NCBI GenBank assembly: GCA_002067755.1
Contig: MVQH01000088.1
Location: forward strand, 1 to 64,000
Direction: 5' to 3'
Origin: Methanosaeta sp. PtaB.Bin018
Lineage (GTDB): Archaea; Halobacteriota; Methanosarcinia; Methanotrichales; Methanotrichaceae
DNA length: 64,000 bases
In this document: positions 17,822-27,400 of the stretch, in pieces
Layout: each line of letters starts with the position of its first letter
Position numbering within the stretch: position 1 is the stretch's first letter
The notes under the pieces: generated by a model
What the model was told of the DNA's origin: nothing
Databases searched by the model: none
The model's input: only the letters and a program-made list of their open reading frames with translations
Made by a program: the position numbers and the translations under genes

Positions 17822-18430
17822 CTAATTTTCCTCTGCGAAAACGAGCCACGCAGCTGTGTCCATGGCCGTTTCCGCACCTAAGATCAGGTCTCCTTCTCCT
17901 GCCCAGATCTCCTCTCGCGCGGCCTTCCTCTTGACCACCAGGAAAGGCTCACCAGGATAGGGCTCAGCCAAGCGGTTGTATCTTTCGATTTGCAGGGCGA
18001 TCTCGTCTTCATCCTCCAGCCCTATGCAGTCTATCAGCTCCACCTGCTCCTGAAAACGCCTCACAGCTTCTGGTGGCAGATTCTGGATGAAGGGAATTGC
18101 GCCCTTTGAGCCGATGATCCTCCCTTGCTCGTCTATGCCATTTCTGTGTAGTGCTAGGAGGGTATCTCCAGGCAGATGGCCCTTAGACTCCACCCCGCAG
18201 ATGATGAGGAACCTTATGTTGCAGTTGGAGATCGTATTGGCCACGATCTTCTCTACGCCAAGGTTCTCGGTCTTGCAGGGCCCGCTGATAGCTGCGCCCT
18301 CTGCACGAAGCCTGCTGGCTAAGGTGACAACTGCCACCTTTGCCTCAGGATCCCCCACCACGTAATCGCCGCACACAGGTGGCCAGAAATCGTCATGCCC
18401 TCTTAGAGAATTGCTGCATTCCTTGGTCAT
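17822..18430 (-). CDS. soluble MtrA paralogue (corrinoid protein without membrane anchor)
   Basis: This homologue of MtrA shares [34 protein letters not shown] and [17 protein letters not shown] with the operon copy at 57.7 kb. It keeps the His in ESKGHLPGD, equivalent to KGHITGQ of MtrA, whose His I recall as the cobalt ligand. It ends [10 protein letters not shown] with no C-terminal transmembrane helix, unlike the operon MtrA. I chose ATG 18430 because GGATGGAG precedes it and homology begins there; ATG 18481 would add 17 unlikely residues. It heads the MtrA-MtrH-AcnX operon. Confidence 0.88.
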   Translation of the reverse strand: MTKECSNSLRGHDDFWPPVCGDYVVGDPEAKVAVVTLASRLRAEGAAISGPCKTENLGVEKIVANTISNCNIRFLIICGVESKGHLPGDTLLALHRNGIDEQGRIIGSKGAIPFIQNLPPEAVRRFQEQVELIDCIGLEDEDEIALQIERYNRLAEPYPGEPFLVVKRKAAREEIWAGEGDLILGAETAMDTAAWLVFAEEN

Positions 18431-18546
18431 CGAAGCTCCATCCACTCCCTCAAAATCATGGCTGGGCGACCAGCATAGCATATCGCAGATGTTAGCCGGG
18501 AATTAGCCACGAAGCCTCATCGTCCAGGGCAGGAGGAAGTCGCCCG

Positions 18547-19884
18547 TCAGATCTTCATTCCCGGGCTGAACCTCTTCATAAGGCGTTTCATATTCATTTT
18601 TCCCATTCCACCCCTCATGCCTTTGATGGCCTTCTGCATTGCCTGGTGGGATTTGAGAAGCTCACGAACCATCTCCGGAGGTGCGCCGCTTCCGCGAGAG
18701 ATGCGCTTGATGCGCGAGGCGGTTATGATCCTGGGGTCCTCCAGTTCGGCCTCTGTCATGGAGTCCATGACGACGCGATACTTGTCAAGCCGGTCCTTCG
18801 TCATCTGATACTCTTTGTCGGATAGCTCTAATCCCAGGCCGCCCATGGGCAGCATCTGCATGATCTGCTTCAAAGGCCCGAGCTTGTTCATAGCCTCCAT
18901 CTGATGATACATATCCTTGAGCGTGAACTTGCCACGCATCAGGGATTCAACGTCTACCTCCTGGTCAGTCTGAACCTCCTGCACCTTCTCTATGAGGGTC
19001 TTTATGTCGCCCATGCCAAGCAGACGGGAGATGAAGCGATCAGCCTCGAACTTCTCGAGGTCTGCAGGCGTCTCTCCAACGCCGATGAAAGCCACTGAGG
19101 TCTTGGTCTCAGCCACTGCTGACAGCGCCCCACCACCTTTGGCTGTGCCGTCCAGCTTTGTGATGATGACGCCCGTAATTTGAACTGCCTCATTGAAGGC
19201 GCGCGCTTGCTCAGAGGCCTGCTGGCCGATGGCAGCATCCATCACCAGGAGCTTTTGCTCGGCATTCACTACTGCGTGAATATCCTTCATCTCCTGGATC
19301 AGGTCCGCCTCTAAGGCGTGTCTCCCTGCTGTATCGACGATCCTGACTTCATACTTTTTTGTAGCTTCAAGGCCGTTCCTGGCAACAGCAGGCGCGTCGG
19401 GGTTGCCTTTTTCGCCATAAAAGAAGATCCCCTGCCTCTCGCAGAGGGCTTTGAGCTGATCATAGGCCCCGGCGCGGAAGGTATCCGAACAGATCACTGC
19501 GGTTCGAAGGCCCTTTCTTTGGAAGTAAGTGGCCAGCTTCGCTGCAGTGGTGGTCTTTCCTGAGCCCTGCAGGCCTACCAGCATAATATTTTGCTTTTTC
19601 AGGGGAATGTCTGCGCCGCGACCTACCAGATTTATCAACTCCTGGTAGACGATGTTGATCACGTGCTCGCGCGGATTCATTCCAGCAACTGGCTTCTCAT
19701 TCAGCGCCCTCTCCTTGATGGTATTGGATAGCCGCATCACCAGCTTCACATTCACATCAGCCTGCAGAAGAGCACGCTGAATCTCCCGAACGGCTTCATC
19801 CACCAGAGCCTTATCGATCTTATTCGCCGACGCTATCTTCTTCAGAGCATTGCGCAGCGATCCTCCCAAGTTATCCAGAACCAT
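18547..19884 (-). CDS. srp54: signal recognition particle 54 kDa GTPase
   Basis: SRP54 binds signal sequences and targets ribosomes to the membrane. It has an N-domain, then the G-domain with [15 protein letters not shown] (about residue 104), [12 protein letters not shown] and [15 protein letters not shown]. It ends in a methionine-rich M-domain ([20 protein letters not shown]). At 445 aa it is normal for archaea. A TATA-like AACCATATAAAAATA lies just upstream on the plus strand side (about 19912-19926). Confidence 0.96.
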   Translation of the reverse strand: MVLDNLGGSLRNALKKIASANKIDKALVDEAVREIQRALLQADVNVKLVMRLSNTIKERALNEKPVAGMNPREHVINIVYQELINLVGRGADIPLKKQNIMLVGLQGSGKTTTAAKLATYFQRKGLRTAVICSDTFRAGAYDQLKALCERQGIFFYGEKGNPDAPAVARNGLEATKKYEVRIVDTAGRHALEADLIQEMKDIHAVVNAEQKLLVMDAAIGQQASEQARAFNEAVQITGVIITKLDGTAKGGGALSAVAETKTSVAFIGVGETPADLEKFEADRFISRLLGMGDIKTLIEKVQEVQTDQEVDVESLMRGKFTLKDMYHQMEAMNKLGPLKQIMQMLPMGGLGLELSDKEYQMTKDRLDKYRVVMDSMTEAELEDPRIITASRIKRISRGSGAPPEMVRELLKSHQAMQKAIKGMRGGMGKMNMKRLMKRFSPGMKI

Positions 19885-20074
19885 AGTGCTTCAAGCCCAA
19901 AGGGGCCTGCAAACCATATAAAAATATTCCTTGATGCAAATCCGGAGAAGAGCAGCATTACAATGTTTGCGTGGTGGATGACCACAAGGTTTATAATTGC
20001 AGTAGTTCACATCGTCATTTGCCGTTGAAGAACTGGAAAATTTCGACTGATATGGTGGTCTGGGAGATGTTACA

Positions 20075-20440
20075 ATGAGAAAAGAGTTTAGTATCCTGGT
20101 GGGAGTCGTCTTGATTGCTCTGGTCGCACAGGCAGCTGCAGACTCGCCGTCTGATGTAGTTAACTTGAATCGTAAAGCAGCCTATCAACCACCCAACACG
20201 TCTATAATAAACCCAATGGACCCAGGATATGTTTGGGGAAATCCACAAGCAATCGCGCTCTCCGGCATAAATCCCCTAGTTTTCGAGAGCGCTGTGTTCA
20301 AAAAGGACCCCGGTGGCCTGACATTGGGCAGTTTGTACACCACAAGCATGGACAACTTCTTGAAGGCTGACCCGGAGGCTGGGGCGAGCAACGCTACCAG
20401 GAGAACAGCAAAGGTTGGCCTTGTCAACTGGCACAAATAG
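20075..20440 (+). CDS. small secreted protein of unknown function
   Basis: The 121-aa product has a clear N-terminal signal peptide (MRKEFSILVGVVLIALVAQA, cleavage near ADS). The mature part holds NPMDPGYVWGNPQAIALSGI and several Asn/Thr-containing sites. A TATA-like GTTTATAATT lies about 85 nt upstream. No family is recognised. The end at 20440 is followed by CTATTTTTTTGGCTC, a T run fit for termination. Confidence 0.6.
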   Translation: MRKEFSILVGVVLIALVAQAAADSPSDVVNLNRKAAYQPPNTSIINPMDPGYVWGNPQAIALSGINPLVFESAVFKKDPGGLTLGSLYTTSMDNFLKADPEAGASNATRRTAKVGLVNWHK

Positions 20441-20519
20441 CCCACTGCGGCTAAAAACTCTCTATTTTTTTGGCTCTTCGCTAAATTGTGTGGGTGAGAT
20501 CGGGCATAAAATATCTCCT

Positions 20520-20588
20520 CTGTGCCTCTGTGTCTCTGTGGTTCAGTTAGCGAATCACGTTTCAGTACAGAGTCACGAAGACACAGAG
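20520..20588 (-). repeat. dispersed CACAGAG-type repeat, copy 2 (inverted)
   Basis: Positions 20520-20544 are the reverse complement of the repeat at 117-145. They are followed at 20567-20588 by a second motif, ACAGAGTCACGAAGACACAG, part of which (AGAGTCACGAA) also occurs on the minus strand near 525-535. The 20441-20642 gap holds only this repeat and two similar T-run/GGCTC elements (20465 and 20632). Confidence 0.65.
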
Positions 20589-20642
20589 ATTTTGCGATTC
20601 AAGTTCACCCATACTAAATAGCGAGGAGCCATTTTTTTTGGC

Positions 20643-22550
20643 TCATGCTGATGGTGGATGTCTATTCCTCTTGGCAGCCTTGAGAATCCCCTTGCAGGCC
20701 TCCATCGATCGGTGACATTTTTCGGCCAGGCTCCTGACCTCTGCTGCGTCAGGATCGCCTTCGTCTTCCATCCTGGTCGAGATTTTACAGTAAATTTTAA
20801 AGGCCTTCTTGTAGGCTTTGAGCGCCGTCTTGCAGCTCTCCTCTTTGTCTTGCACCCTGGCCAAAGAAACAAAAGCAAAAGCCAGATCCTTCAATATGTC
20901 GGCGTACTCTAAAGGCGCCTTCTCCACAGTATAATATTCCATGGCAGATCTACAGGCCTCAATGGCTTTCAGACAATTTTCAGCAGCGTCTTCAATCTCA
21001 GCCAGCGTGATGAGGCTGTAGCCCAGATTCTTTTTTGCATCCGCGAGCTCTTCCGGACATCTCCCCTCATAAAGCTCAATAGCCCTTTCGCATGCTTCAA
21101 TAGACCTTTTGCAGTTTCCTGCTCTGTCCTCGACCTCTGCTAGAGCCGAATACGCTGCCCAGAGCAGCATCTGGACCTCTGCATGCTCCAGAGGATGCAT
21201 AATGGCATCATAGATTCTAAGAGATTCGAGACAGGCATTCACAGCTTTGTTGCAATCTTCGGCTTTGGCATTTGCAGAAAATTCCGCATCTGCTAACTTA
21301 ATAAGGGTTATCGCCAGGTCTTTTTGGCCTGATGCGTACTTCAAAGGCTGAAACTCCTCAGTATAAAGCCGAAGCCTCTCCTGACAGGCCTCCATGGCAA
21401 GAAGACAGTTTTCTTCTCTATTCTCGATCTCGGCTAAGGTAAGATAGGCGAGCCACAAGATTTTATGGGCCTCTGCCCAGTCCTCAGGATAGCTTTCCAG
21501 ATTGAAGACCTCGAGGGCCTCCTGGGCGGCACGAACAGCTCGCATGCAGTTCTGGGCTGTGTCATCGCTCTCGGCCAGGATCAGATAGACATTTCCCAGA
21601 TTGCATTGAGTGAGTGCATATTGTTTTGGAAACTGTCCCAGTGAATAGATCTGCAGAGCATTTCTGTAGGCCTCCAGGGCGCGTTGGCAGTTCTCAGGGC
21701 CTTCTTCCCACTCCGCAAGGGCGAGATATGCATTCCCAAGGTTGTTCTGGGTTGCAGCATATGGCACAGCCTGACTCTCCTGCCGACAGACCCGTAAAGC
21801 TTCATTGCATGCCTGAATGGCACGCCTGCAGTTCTCCACCCCGTCCTCTGCCTCTGAGAGCGATAAATATGCCACAGACAGGTTGTTTTTCACAGCCGAA
21901 TACTTATCTGGTGAGCGACTCGGTGTGTAGAATTGCAGGGCTTCGTCATAGGCTGCGATGGCATTCTTGCAGTTTTTCGCACGTTCTGAGGCCTCTGCCA
22001 GGGTTAGATATGCGCTGCCGAGGCAAATCTTGACGTCTGCATATTGGTGCGGGTTGTCCTTTGGGGAATAAACCTTGAGAGCCTCTTTGCAGGCAGCGAT
22101 GGCATATTTGCTGTTCTCCTCCCTATTTTCCACCTCGGCCAGCTTTCGAAAGGCCGAACCCAGCTCTTGTTGCAATGCTGCAAAGTCCCAGGGTGTACTT
22201 GATATAGAGAAGGACAGCAAGGCCTCCTTCCAGCAGCCGATGGCACTCCTGAGGTCCTCTGCTCGATTTGTTAGGTCTGCATTGGCCGCATAGGCAAAGC
22301 CCAGAGACCTCATGACTTTTGCGCGAGGGATGGACTGTGGCTCCTCTGCGTAGGCCTCCATGGCCTTCTGATACGCCTGAATGGCACGCATGCAGTTTTC
22401 AGGATTTTTGGAGATCTTTCCGATTTGCAGGCATATGTCACCTATCTTCCTGTGTATATTGCTCTTCTTCAAGGAGTCCATCTCAAAGGCCAGCATCTTT
22501 TCATACACAGCTTGCGCCTTTTCATATTCCTCAATGCCTTCTGCCGTCAT
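20643..22550 (-). CDS. TPR protein with about twelve long cysteine-marked repeats
   Basis: About 635 aa are built almost wholly of tetratricopeptide-like repeats with a long period near 48 residues. Each carries a motif like ENCxxAIxACxEAL followed by YA..(Q/K)..LG.AYL.LAE. Most repeats have one Cys in (N/D)C and several a second at AC, a regular Cys pattern. No signal peptide or catalytic domain is seen, so a cytoplasmic scaffold role is inferred. I prefer ATG 22550 because GGGGAGG lies about 9 nt upstream; ATG 22568 would add six residues. Confidence 0.8.
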   Translation of the reverse strand: MTAEGIEEYEKAQAVYEKMLAFEMDSLKKSNIHRKIGDICLQIGKISKNPENCMRAIQAYQKAMEAYAEEPQSIPRAKVMRSLGFAYAANADLTNRAEDLRSAIGCWKEALLSFSISSTPWDFAALQQELGSAFRKLAEVENREENSKYAIAACKEALKVYSPKDNPHQYADVKICLGSAYLTLAEASERAKNCKNAIAAYDEALQFYTPSRSPDKYSAVKNNLSVAYLSLSEAEDGVENCRRAIQACNEALRVCRQESQAVPYAATQNNLGNAYLALAEWEEGPENCQRALEAYRNALQIYSLGQFPKQYALTQCNLGNVYLILAESDDTAQNCMRAVRAAQEALEVFNLESYPEDWAEAHKILWLAYLTLAEIENREENCLLAMEACQERLRLYTEEFQPLKYASGQKDLAITLIKLADAEFSANAKAEDCNKAVNACLESLRIYDAIMHPLEHAEVQMLLWAAYSALAEVEDRAGNCKRSIEACERAIELYEGRCPEELADAKKNLGYSLITLAEIEDAAENCLKAIEACRSAMEYYTVEKAPLEYADILKDLAFAFVSLARVQDKEESCKTALKAYKKAFKIYCKISTRMEDEGDPDAAEVRSLAEKCHRSMEACKGILKAAKRNRHPPSA

Positions 22551-22661
22551 GCCAAGCGCCCTCCCCATCTACTGCGCATCCTCCATTAGATCGATGCTAC
22601 ATCTACTCTTCGGATCGAATATTCTTAAAGGATGATAGCCGCTCCAGCGGGAAGTCGGCAG

Positions 22662-23300
22662 TTATTCTTGCATGCCTTCTGCCAGCCTCATGAGCCTGAT
22701 GACATCTTCATCGTCAAGCTGGGGGAATTGTTCATAATGCTCTCCGACAGCTAGGAAGTTCTGTGGCACTTCCAGGACAACCATCTCGTCTGCATCGGCC
22801 CTGATCCTTTCAGCTGCACTTGCGGATGATACTGGAACGGCCACGACGATCTTTTTTGGATTTCTATGCTTCAGCTCCATGATGGCCAGCAAAATTGTGA
22901 GCCCCGTGGCAACACCGTCGTCGACGATTATTGCCACCTTTCCAGCTACTGGCAGCGGCTCTCTGCCTTTCAGGTAAACCTGCCTTCTGCGCCCCGCTTC
23001 TGCCATCTCCCTTTCAGCCTGCAAGTTGAGCCATTCCTGGTCAATGTGAGATATGCCGAAGCTGTCGCAGATCATGTGGCCGTCCTCAGCCACTGCGGCT
23101 ACTGCACACTCTTCGTTTCCTGGGTAGCCGATCTTTCTGGTTATCACCAAATCAAGTGGAGCATGAAGGCTTTTAGCAATCTCATAGCCAAGAACCACAC
23201 CACCTCTTGGCAGTGCTAAAATCACAATTTCGTCCCCTCTGTATTCGGCCAGGGCCACTGCAAGCAGTCTTCCAGCCTCAGCTCTGTTCTTGAAACGCAT
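22662..23300 (-). CDS. predicted phosphoribosyltransferase (COG1926 type)
   Basis: The type I PRTase fold is indicated by LPRGGVVLGYEIAKSL near residue 30 and the PRPP-binding loop IIVDDGVATGLTILLAI (about 126-142). At 212 aa it matches stand-alone predicted PRTases of unknown substrate. The middle (AGRRRQVYLKGREP) is typical of this subgroup. It lies 64 nt below a small membrane protein gene and may share its transcript. Confidence 0.82.
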   Translation of the reverse strand: MRFKNRAEAGRLLAVALAEYRGDEIVILALPRGGVVLGYEIAKSLHAPLDLVITRKIGYPGNEECAVAAVAEDGHMICDSFGISHIDQEWLNLQAEREMAEAGRRRQVYLKGREPLPVAGKVAIIVDDGVATGLTILLAIMELKHRNPKKIVVAVPVSSASAAERIRADADEMVVLEVPQNFLAVGEHYEQFPQLDDEDVIRLMRLAEGMQE

Positions 23301-23364
23301 GACTAATGCTGTTCTCAGGCAAAGACTATAAAATTATTGGGATTTTTTGAGAGCTTCTCTTAGC

Positions 23365-23619
23365 TTAAAATAAGAAGGGGGCAATGTCGAGCAGCGTCAG
23401 GGCAATTACTGCAGCCATCCAGTAAAGCGGCCTGTTGTAATACCATGCCATTTTGCCGCGGGCATAGATGTAGACGATGTACGGAAAGAGCGGCACGAAG
23501 GATAGCATGGGGCTTGGCTCCACTTTTAAGACATAGCTGAAGATGTATCCCTGGAAAAGAAGGCAGAGGACGGTCACCAAGCCGACCTTGGATTGGTTGT
23601 TCAATCTCATTTGTATCAC
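23365..23619 (-). CDS. small integral membrane protein
   Basis: This is an 84-aa protein with three likely membrane helices (VGLVTVLCLLFQGYIF; LSFVPLFPYIVYIYA; WMAAVIALTLLDIAPFLF). The start GTG 23619 overlaps the stop of the nucleotidyltransferase gene by 4 nt (GTGA), implying coupled translation. No family is recognised. Confidence 0.65.
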   Translation of the reverse strand: MIQMRLNNQSKVGLVTVLCLLFQGYIFSYVLKVEPSPMLSFVPLFPYIVYIYARGKMAWYYNRPLYWMAAVIALTLLDIAPFLF

Positions 23620-24668
23620 AGCGATATGTCAGAGTTGTCCCCGACGATGAGTCGGTGCCCTTTTGGCAGTGCGACTCCCTCCTGGATCTTAACGTTTCTG
23701 CCGATCAGGCTCTCTACGATCTTTCCAGCGTTGATTATCCTGCTCTCATCCATGATTATCGAATCCTCAACTTCTGTTCCGCAGATCTGGCATCCAATTC
23801 CAACTGAGGTATATGGGCCAATATATGTGTCTGATATTATGCTGCCCTCTCCAATTATGCAGGGCCCCTTTATCACAGATCTGTCTATCTTAGCATTCTC
23901 CTCGATGATCACCCTGCCCATAATCCTAGACCCCTCGATCAGGCCATCATTTCTCGTTAATATATCATCAAGGATTAGGCGGTTGGCCTCAAAGATGTCC
24001 TCAGGCTTGCCCGTATCCTTCCACCATCCATCAACGAAAGATGCGTCAACCTTGTATCCATGCTCGATCAGCCACTGGATGGCATCAGTGATCTCGAGCT
24101 CGTCTCTCCATGATGGTTTAATGGACTTGCAAGCATCGATTATCATCGGCTTGAAGAAGTAAACTCCTACAAGTGCATAATTGGAGGGAGGGACCTTGGG
24201 CTTTTCAACCAGCCGTCTGATGCTTCCATCCTGGTTGAGGTCGGCAACTCCGAAGCGCTGAGGATCATCGACCTTGGTGAGAAGCACGCTTGCATCGCTC
24301 TTCATACTGCTGAAACGTTTTTCATGCCGAACAATGCCGTCCCTGAGAATGTTGTCTCCCAGATACATCACAAAATCGTCATCCAGAAATTTTTCGGCAA
24401 CTATTATGGTGTGGGCAAGTCCCTTGGGCTCGCCTTGATAGATGAACTCAATTGGGACATCCCATGCCTTGGACTTCACAGTATCGATTACCTGATCCTT
24501 GTTCGGGCCCAGGATTATTCCTATCTCGTCAACACCTGCCTCGATGACATCCTCGATGGCATAGAATAGCACGGGCTTGTTTGCAACGGGTATGAGCTGT
24601 TTTTGCTGGGAGTAGGTAAGGGGACGGAGCCTGGTTCCTGAACCGCCTGAGAGTATGAGTGCTTTCAC
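23616..24668 (-). CDS. sugar-1-phosphate nucleotidyltransferase (RmlA-like, long form)
   Basis: This enzyme activates a sugar-1-phosphate with dTTP or UTP for surface glycan synthesis. The N-terminal half begins MKALILSGGSGTRLRPLTYS with the nucleotide loop and has PVLFYAIEDVIEAGVDEIGI. The C-terminal part is a hexapeptide left-handed beta-helix (IGEGSIISDTYIGPYTSVGI). At 350 aa it is the long archaeal form, closest in plan to glucose-1-phosphate thymidylyltransferase. The start GTG 24668 has GAGGT 7 nt upstream. Confidence 0.88.
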   Translation of the reverse strand: MKALILSGGSGTRLRPLTYSQQKQLIPVANKPVLFYAIEDVIEAGVDEIGIILGPNKDQVIDTVKSKAWDVPIEFIYQGEPKGLAHTIIVAEKFLDDDFVMYLGDNILRDGIVRHEKRFSSMKSDASVLLTKVDDPQRFGVADLNQDGSIRRLVEKPKVPPSNYALVGVYFFKPMIIDACKSIKPSWRDELEITDAIQWLIEHGYKVDASFVDGWWKDTGKPEDIFEANRLILDDILTRNDGLIEGSRIMGRVIIEENAKIDRSVIKGPCIIGEGSIISDTYIGPYTSVGIGCQICGTEVEDSIIMDESRIINAGKIVESLIGRNVKIQEGVALPKGHRLIVGDNSDISL

Positions 24669-24781
24669 AAATATACCTCAAAGCTGAAACGCTGTCGAGC
24701 CAGATTGCTCCCTTGTCAAGATATAACCTTCGATCGCTCTAGTCGCAAAGAAGGTAGAAAAAACACATGGGCTGCTTTTTT

Positions 24782-25990
24782 TTATGGCCCGGGATATATT
24801 ACTTCAATATTATCTATGTTGAGTATAAGCTTTCTCAGCTCTTCGCATTCGATCGGGTGCTTAAACTCGCTGCACATCTTGACCCTCTCAGAGAGATCGT
24901 CGAGCTCCTCATCTTTGAGATGGTAGCCCATCCTCTGAGTTATGTACTTCAATGCCTTTGCTCCGGTATGCTTGCCTATGATGATATGCCTGGCCGCACC
25001 TACTAATTCAGGCGAGTATAGCTCATAGGTCCTGGGCTCCTCCAGGACGGCAGCCACGTGAATTCCGGACTCGTGGGCAAATGCGTTGGCCCCGACCACT
25101 GCCTTGTTCTTGGCTACTGGAACTCCTGAATAGGTCTCCACCAGCTTGGATAGGTCTTTTAGCTTGGCAAGGTCGTAGCGATCTATGCCGTGATGCAGCC
25201 TCAAGGCAACCACGAGCTCTTCCAGCGGCGTGTTTCCGCTGCGCTCCCCGATCCCGTTCACAGTCGTGTGAAGCTGCTTTGCACCAGCCTCAGCGCCCGC
25301 TAGGGTATTGGCCAGGGCCATTCCCAGGTCGTCATGGCAGTGCATGCAAATTGGAGTCTTCACTACCTTCCGCAGCTCACTGATCATGTAATAGGTGGTT
25401 CGCGGATTCATAATTCCTACGGTATCGGCGACGCTGATGTAATCTGCGTGAAATTCTTCAGCCCTCTTGTAGAGCTTCTTGAGGGTCTCAAAATTGGTGC
25501 GCGTGGCATCCTCTGCAGAGAAACGCACAATGAGACCGTGATCCTTTGCATATTCAACGGTCTCCAGGGCACAGCGAATGGCCTCAGGACAGCTCATATG
25601 CAGTTTATGCTTGAGATGGAGGTCAGAGGTGGCGATGAATATGCTGATCATGTCTACGCCGCAGTCCAAGGCCGCATCCACATCGCCCTTGACCGAACGA
25701 GAGAGGGCCGAGATCTTTGCATCAAGCCCGAGGTTGCAGACCTCTTTTACGGCATTCATCTCAGCTGCAGAGACCACAGGAAAACCAGCCTCGATAACCT
25801 CTACGCCTATCCCATCCAGCCGCAGCGCAATATCCAGCTTCTCATCGGCGCGAAAGACCACTCCCGGCATCTGTTCTCCATCACGAAGGGTAACGTCGCA
25901 AATTTCGATATCTAATGGGGGAGTTTTGGCCAGTCCCAAAAACTGATTGATGGAATAGTCCTGCATAGCACGAGATATGTGATGATTCAT
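24782..25990 (-). CDS. aksA: homocitrate synthase (AksA, coenzyme B pathway)
   Basis: This condenses acetyl-CoA with 2-oxoacids to begin 2-oxosuberate synthesis for coenzyme B. The TIM-barrel core has EICDVTLRDGEQMPGV, then SIFIATSDLHLKHKLHMSCP, HCHDDLGMALANTLAGAEAG, TVNGIGERSGNTPLEE and HESGIHVAAVLEEP. These are LeuA-family motifs in the AksA/homocitrate form. I chose ATG 25990, because the upstream ATG at 26068 lies beyond a TATA-like TTTAAAAAAAATT near 26050. A T-rich tract (24745-24767, minus) follows the stop. Citramalate synthase is the main alternative. Confidence 0.85.
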   Translation of the reverse strand: MNHHISRAMQDYSINQFLGLAKTPPLDIEICDVTLRDGEQMPGVVFRADEKLDIALRLDGIGVEVIEAGFPVVSAAEMNAVKEVCNLGLDAKISALSRSVKGDVDAALDCGVDMISIFIATSDLHLKHKLHMSCPEAIRCALETVEYAKDHGLIVRFSAEDATRTNFETLKKLYKRAEEFHADYISVADTVGIMNPRTTYYMISELRKVVKTPICMHCHDDLGMALANTLAGAEAGAKQLHTTVNGIGERSGNTPLEELVVALRLHHGIDRYDLAKLKDLSKLVETYSGVPVAKNKAVVGANAFAHESGIHVAAVLEEPRTYELYSPELVGAARHIIIGKHTGAKALKYITQRMGYHLKDEELDDLSERVKMCSEFKHPIECEELRKLILNIDNIEVIYPGP

Positions 25991-26133
25991 TACATAAATT
26001 GGTTTCGAAGGAATATTGATTCCGGCAAGCTGTTGGCAGTAATTTTTTTTAAACATAGTGCAAAGCATTAATATGACAATGGGTCTCTTGTAAGTCCAAT
26101 TGTAGTAAGAATATGCAAATTCGAGGAGAGCTC

Positions 26134-27324
26134 ATGAAGAGAAATATCAAGGTTGAACGCCTCAATCAAAGACCATTGGAGAAGCAGGAGATCGAGCTTG
26201 TAGAGCGCAAGGGCATAGGTCACCCAGATAGCGTTGCGGACGGCCTTGCGGAGTCCATCAGCCGGGCGCTCTGCCAGGAATACCTTGATAGATTTGGAGC
26301 GGTGCTGCACCACAACACTGATAAGACGCAAATCGTGGCGGGAAGGTCACATCCAGCTTTTGGCGGGGGGGAGGTCATCTGCCCACTTTATATCCTCTTG
26401 ACGGGACGAGCCACCAGGGTCTTCAAGGAGGAGGAGATTCCAGTGGACACCATTGCAATCAAGGCAGCTCGTAGGCTTCTGACGGATTCGCTCTCTAACC
26501 TTGATGTCAACAACCACATAATTCTCGATGCCAAGATCGGCATGGGATCCTCAGACTTGAGGGATGTCTTCGGCCGGAAGGTTCCAAGCGCCAATGATAC
26601 ATCCTTTGGGGTAGGCTACGCACCACTCTCCGAGACGGAGAGGATCGTCTACAACACCGAGAGAGAGCTGATGAACCTCAAGAAGAGCATCCCGGCCATA
26701 GGCGAGGACATCAAGGTCATGGGCATGCGCGAGGGCGATACCATCAACCTGACCATTGCCTGCGCCATGATCGACAAGCACTTGGCAAACCTGAAAGAGT
26801 ACGCCGACACGAAGAATGATATCGTTGAGCACATCACCCAGCATGCCAAGCAGTTCACGTCTCGCAATGTCAAGGCGCAGATGAATGTAGCGGATGACAT
26901 CGAGGCGGGCTCGGTCTATATCACTGTCACAGGCACATCTGCTGAGATGGGAGACGATGGTGCAGTGGGCCGTGGCAACAGGGCTAATGGGCTTATCACG
27001 CCGAACCGACCCATGAGCCTTGAGGCAACCTGCGGCAAGAACCCGATCAACCACGTGGGCAAGATCTACAATCTGCTCTCCACTGAGGCTGCCCGTCAGA
27101 TCGCCACAGAGGTCAAGGGCATCGATGAGGTCTACATCAAGATCCTCTCGCAGATCGGCAAGCCAATCGATCAGCCGCATATGGCAAGCGTGCAGATAGT
27201 GCCCAAAGATGGTGTGGACATGAAGGCTGTGGAGCTGGGTGCTGCTGAGATCCTGGATGACTGGCTGGCGAACATCCCCAAGCTGCAGCAGATGCTCTTC
27301 CGTGGTGAGATCAGCACATACTGA
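26134..27324 (+). CDS. S-adenosylmethionine synthetase (archaeal type)
   Basis: This makes SAM from methionine and ATP. It belongs to the archaeal MAT class, with little likeness to the bacterial enzyme. Visible are [18 protein letters not shown] near residue 25, then [38 protein letters not shown] and [14 protein letters not shown]. The length of 396 aa fits. I chose ATG 26134, which has GAGGAG 5 nt upstream, over ATG 26113. It is divergent from aksA and followed by a T7 run at 27332. Confidence 0.94.
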   Translation: MKRNIKVERLNQRPLEKQEIELVERKGIGHPDSVADGLAESISRALCQEYLDRFGAVLHHNTDKTQIVAGRSHPAFGGGEVICPLYILLTGRATRVFKEEEIPVDTIAIKAARRLLTDSLSNLDVNNHIILDAKIGMGSSDLRDVFGRKVPSANDTSFGVGYAPLSETERIVYNTERELMNLKKSIPAIGEDIKVMGMREGDTINLTIACAMIDKHLANLKEYADTKNDIVEHITQHAKQFTSRNVKAQMNVADDIEAGSVYITVTGTSAEMGDDGAVGRGNRANGLITPNRPMSLEATCGKNPINHVGKIYNLLSTEAARQIATEVKGIDEVYIKILSQIGKPIDQPHMASVQIVPKDGVDMKAVELGAAEILDDWLANIPKLQQMLFRGEISTY

Positions 27325-27400
27325 GCCTAATTTTTTTGATGTGGTGAGGCGACCTTGATAAGAAAGTTTTATATGTATCAAAGATACGAACTTATAGTAG

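Noticed and set aside
17822-18430. Loss of a cobalt-ligand histidine in the MtrA paralogue (LASR versus CGSH)
   Set aside because: The ligand histidine, as I recall it (His84 of Methanothermobacter MtrA), lies in the GHxxG segment, and that is kept. The His/Arg change is elsewhere.
20626-20644. GAGCCA/TGGCTC hairpin with T-run loop as terminator of the TPR gene
   Set aside because: On the TPR strand the run is A, not T, and the second arm overlaps the stop codon, so it is not a convincing terminator.
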